Shown: positions 45,839 to 45,938 of the stretch, one piece after another | Layout: every line of letters begins with the position of its first letter | Position numbering within the stretch: position 1 is the first letter of the stretch | Assembly (NCBI GenBank): GCA_041687675.1 | Contig: JAWLBM010000039.1 | Coordinates: forward strand, 1 to 45,938 | Length of the DNA stretch: 45,938 bases | From: JAWLBM01 sp041687675 | GTDB lineage: Bacteria > Pseudomonadota > Alphaproteobacteria > Rhizobiales > Pleomorphomonadaceae | Direction: 5' to 3' | The notes under the pieces: model-generated | The model's input: the letters and a program-made list of their open reading frames with translations, nothing else | Databases searched by the model: none | Told to the model about the DNA's origin: nothing | Position numbers and translations under genes: made by a program

Positions 45839-45938
45839 TAAAACCTCGCGGAATCGCACCGGCCAGGTCGCGCTGGATCCCTGTGTGTCGATTCTGTGCG
45901 AAGGTGTAGACGGGCGGGAGATCGCTGGATCCCTGGTC

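Overview
This is a contiguous piece of a very GC-rich alphaproteobacterial chromosome (roughly 70 % G+C by eye, with G/C-ending codons throughout). The gene order points to Hyphomicrobiales (Rhizobiales): purN-purM, a CDP-alcohol phosphatidyltransferase, an AI-2E family permease, the DnaA-related regulator hdaA, then ppk-ppx, with divergent aspS/rnd nearby; also rnhB, an RDD protein and a bacterial Bpt-type aminoacyl-tRNA-protein transferase. No tRNA, rRNA, insertion sequence, prophage gene or CRISPR array was seen. The density is that of an ordinary chromosome, and the only stretch above 300 bp without a gene is 38173-38563.

Layout. 1-8.2 kb: chromate transporter (chrA), a beta-lactamase-fold serine hydrolase, an alpha/beta hydrolase, 6-phosphogluconate dehydrogenase, a small Cys-rich DUF6455 protein behind an excellent FNR/FixK-type box, a secreted glutathione peroxidase and a membrane EAL protein with a periplasmic two-cysteine (CSS-type) sensor. 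8.2-11.9 kb: two tandem homologous exported proteins of unknown function (384 and 742 aa), preceded by a leader that can fold into a multi-stem structure. 11.9-19.6 kb: aspS and rnd (divergent), a cytochrome P450 with a poly-Ala tract, a PaiB-like protein, a HAMP-less chemoreceptor coupled to a small exported protein, and a small Cys-containing exported protein. 19.6-27.7 kb: purine, replication-control and polyphosphate housekeeping genes.

27.8-31.6 kb is the most interesting part. It is a complete bufferin-type RiPP locus: a DUF2282 precursor peptide (bufA1) with four cysteines, an MNIO/DUF692 enzyme (bufB), its DUF2063 partner (bufC) and a DoxX-like membrane protein, read leftward. Diverging from it are an ECF sigma factor and an NrsF (DUF1109) membrane anti-sigma factor. 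Both sides of the shared 192-bp intergenic region carry a GTAACG...CGAA promoter-like motif, so the ECF factor probably drives itself and the peptide operon. A strong hairpin separates the precursor gene from the enzyme genes. NrsF has Cys130 and Cys180, matching the cysteine pair reported for Caulobacter NrsF. By analogy with the Caulobacter gig/sigF-nrsF system, this is likely a metal-stress-induced copper-sequestering peptide system.

31.7-38.2 kb: universal stress protein, MFS permease, rnhB, an RDD protein whose stop codon lies inside a small tandem duplication, bpt, a VOC protein and choline-sulfatase (betC). 38.5-45.7 kb: a peptide/nickel-type ABC importer (binding protein, two permeases, a double ATPase) whose last gene overlaps a CocE/NonD hydrolase by 4 bp, which suggests uptake of an ester or amide followed by hydrolysis in the cytoplasm. 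The right edge (45689-45938) is non-coding and repeat-rich, with an 18-bp perfect tandem duplication and a palindromic interspersed-repeat unit.
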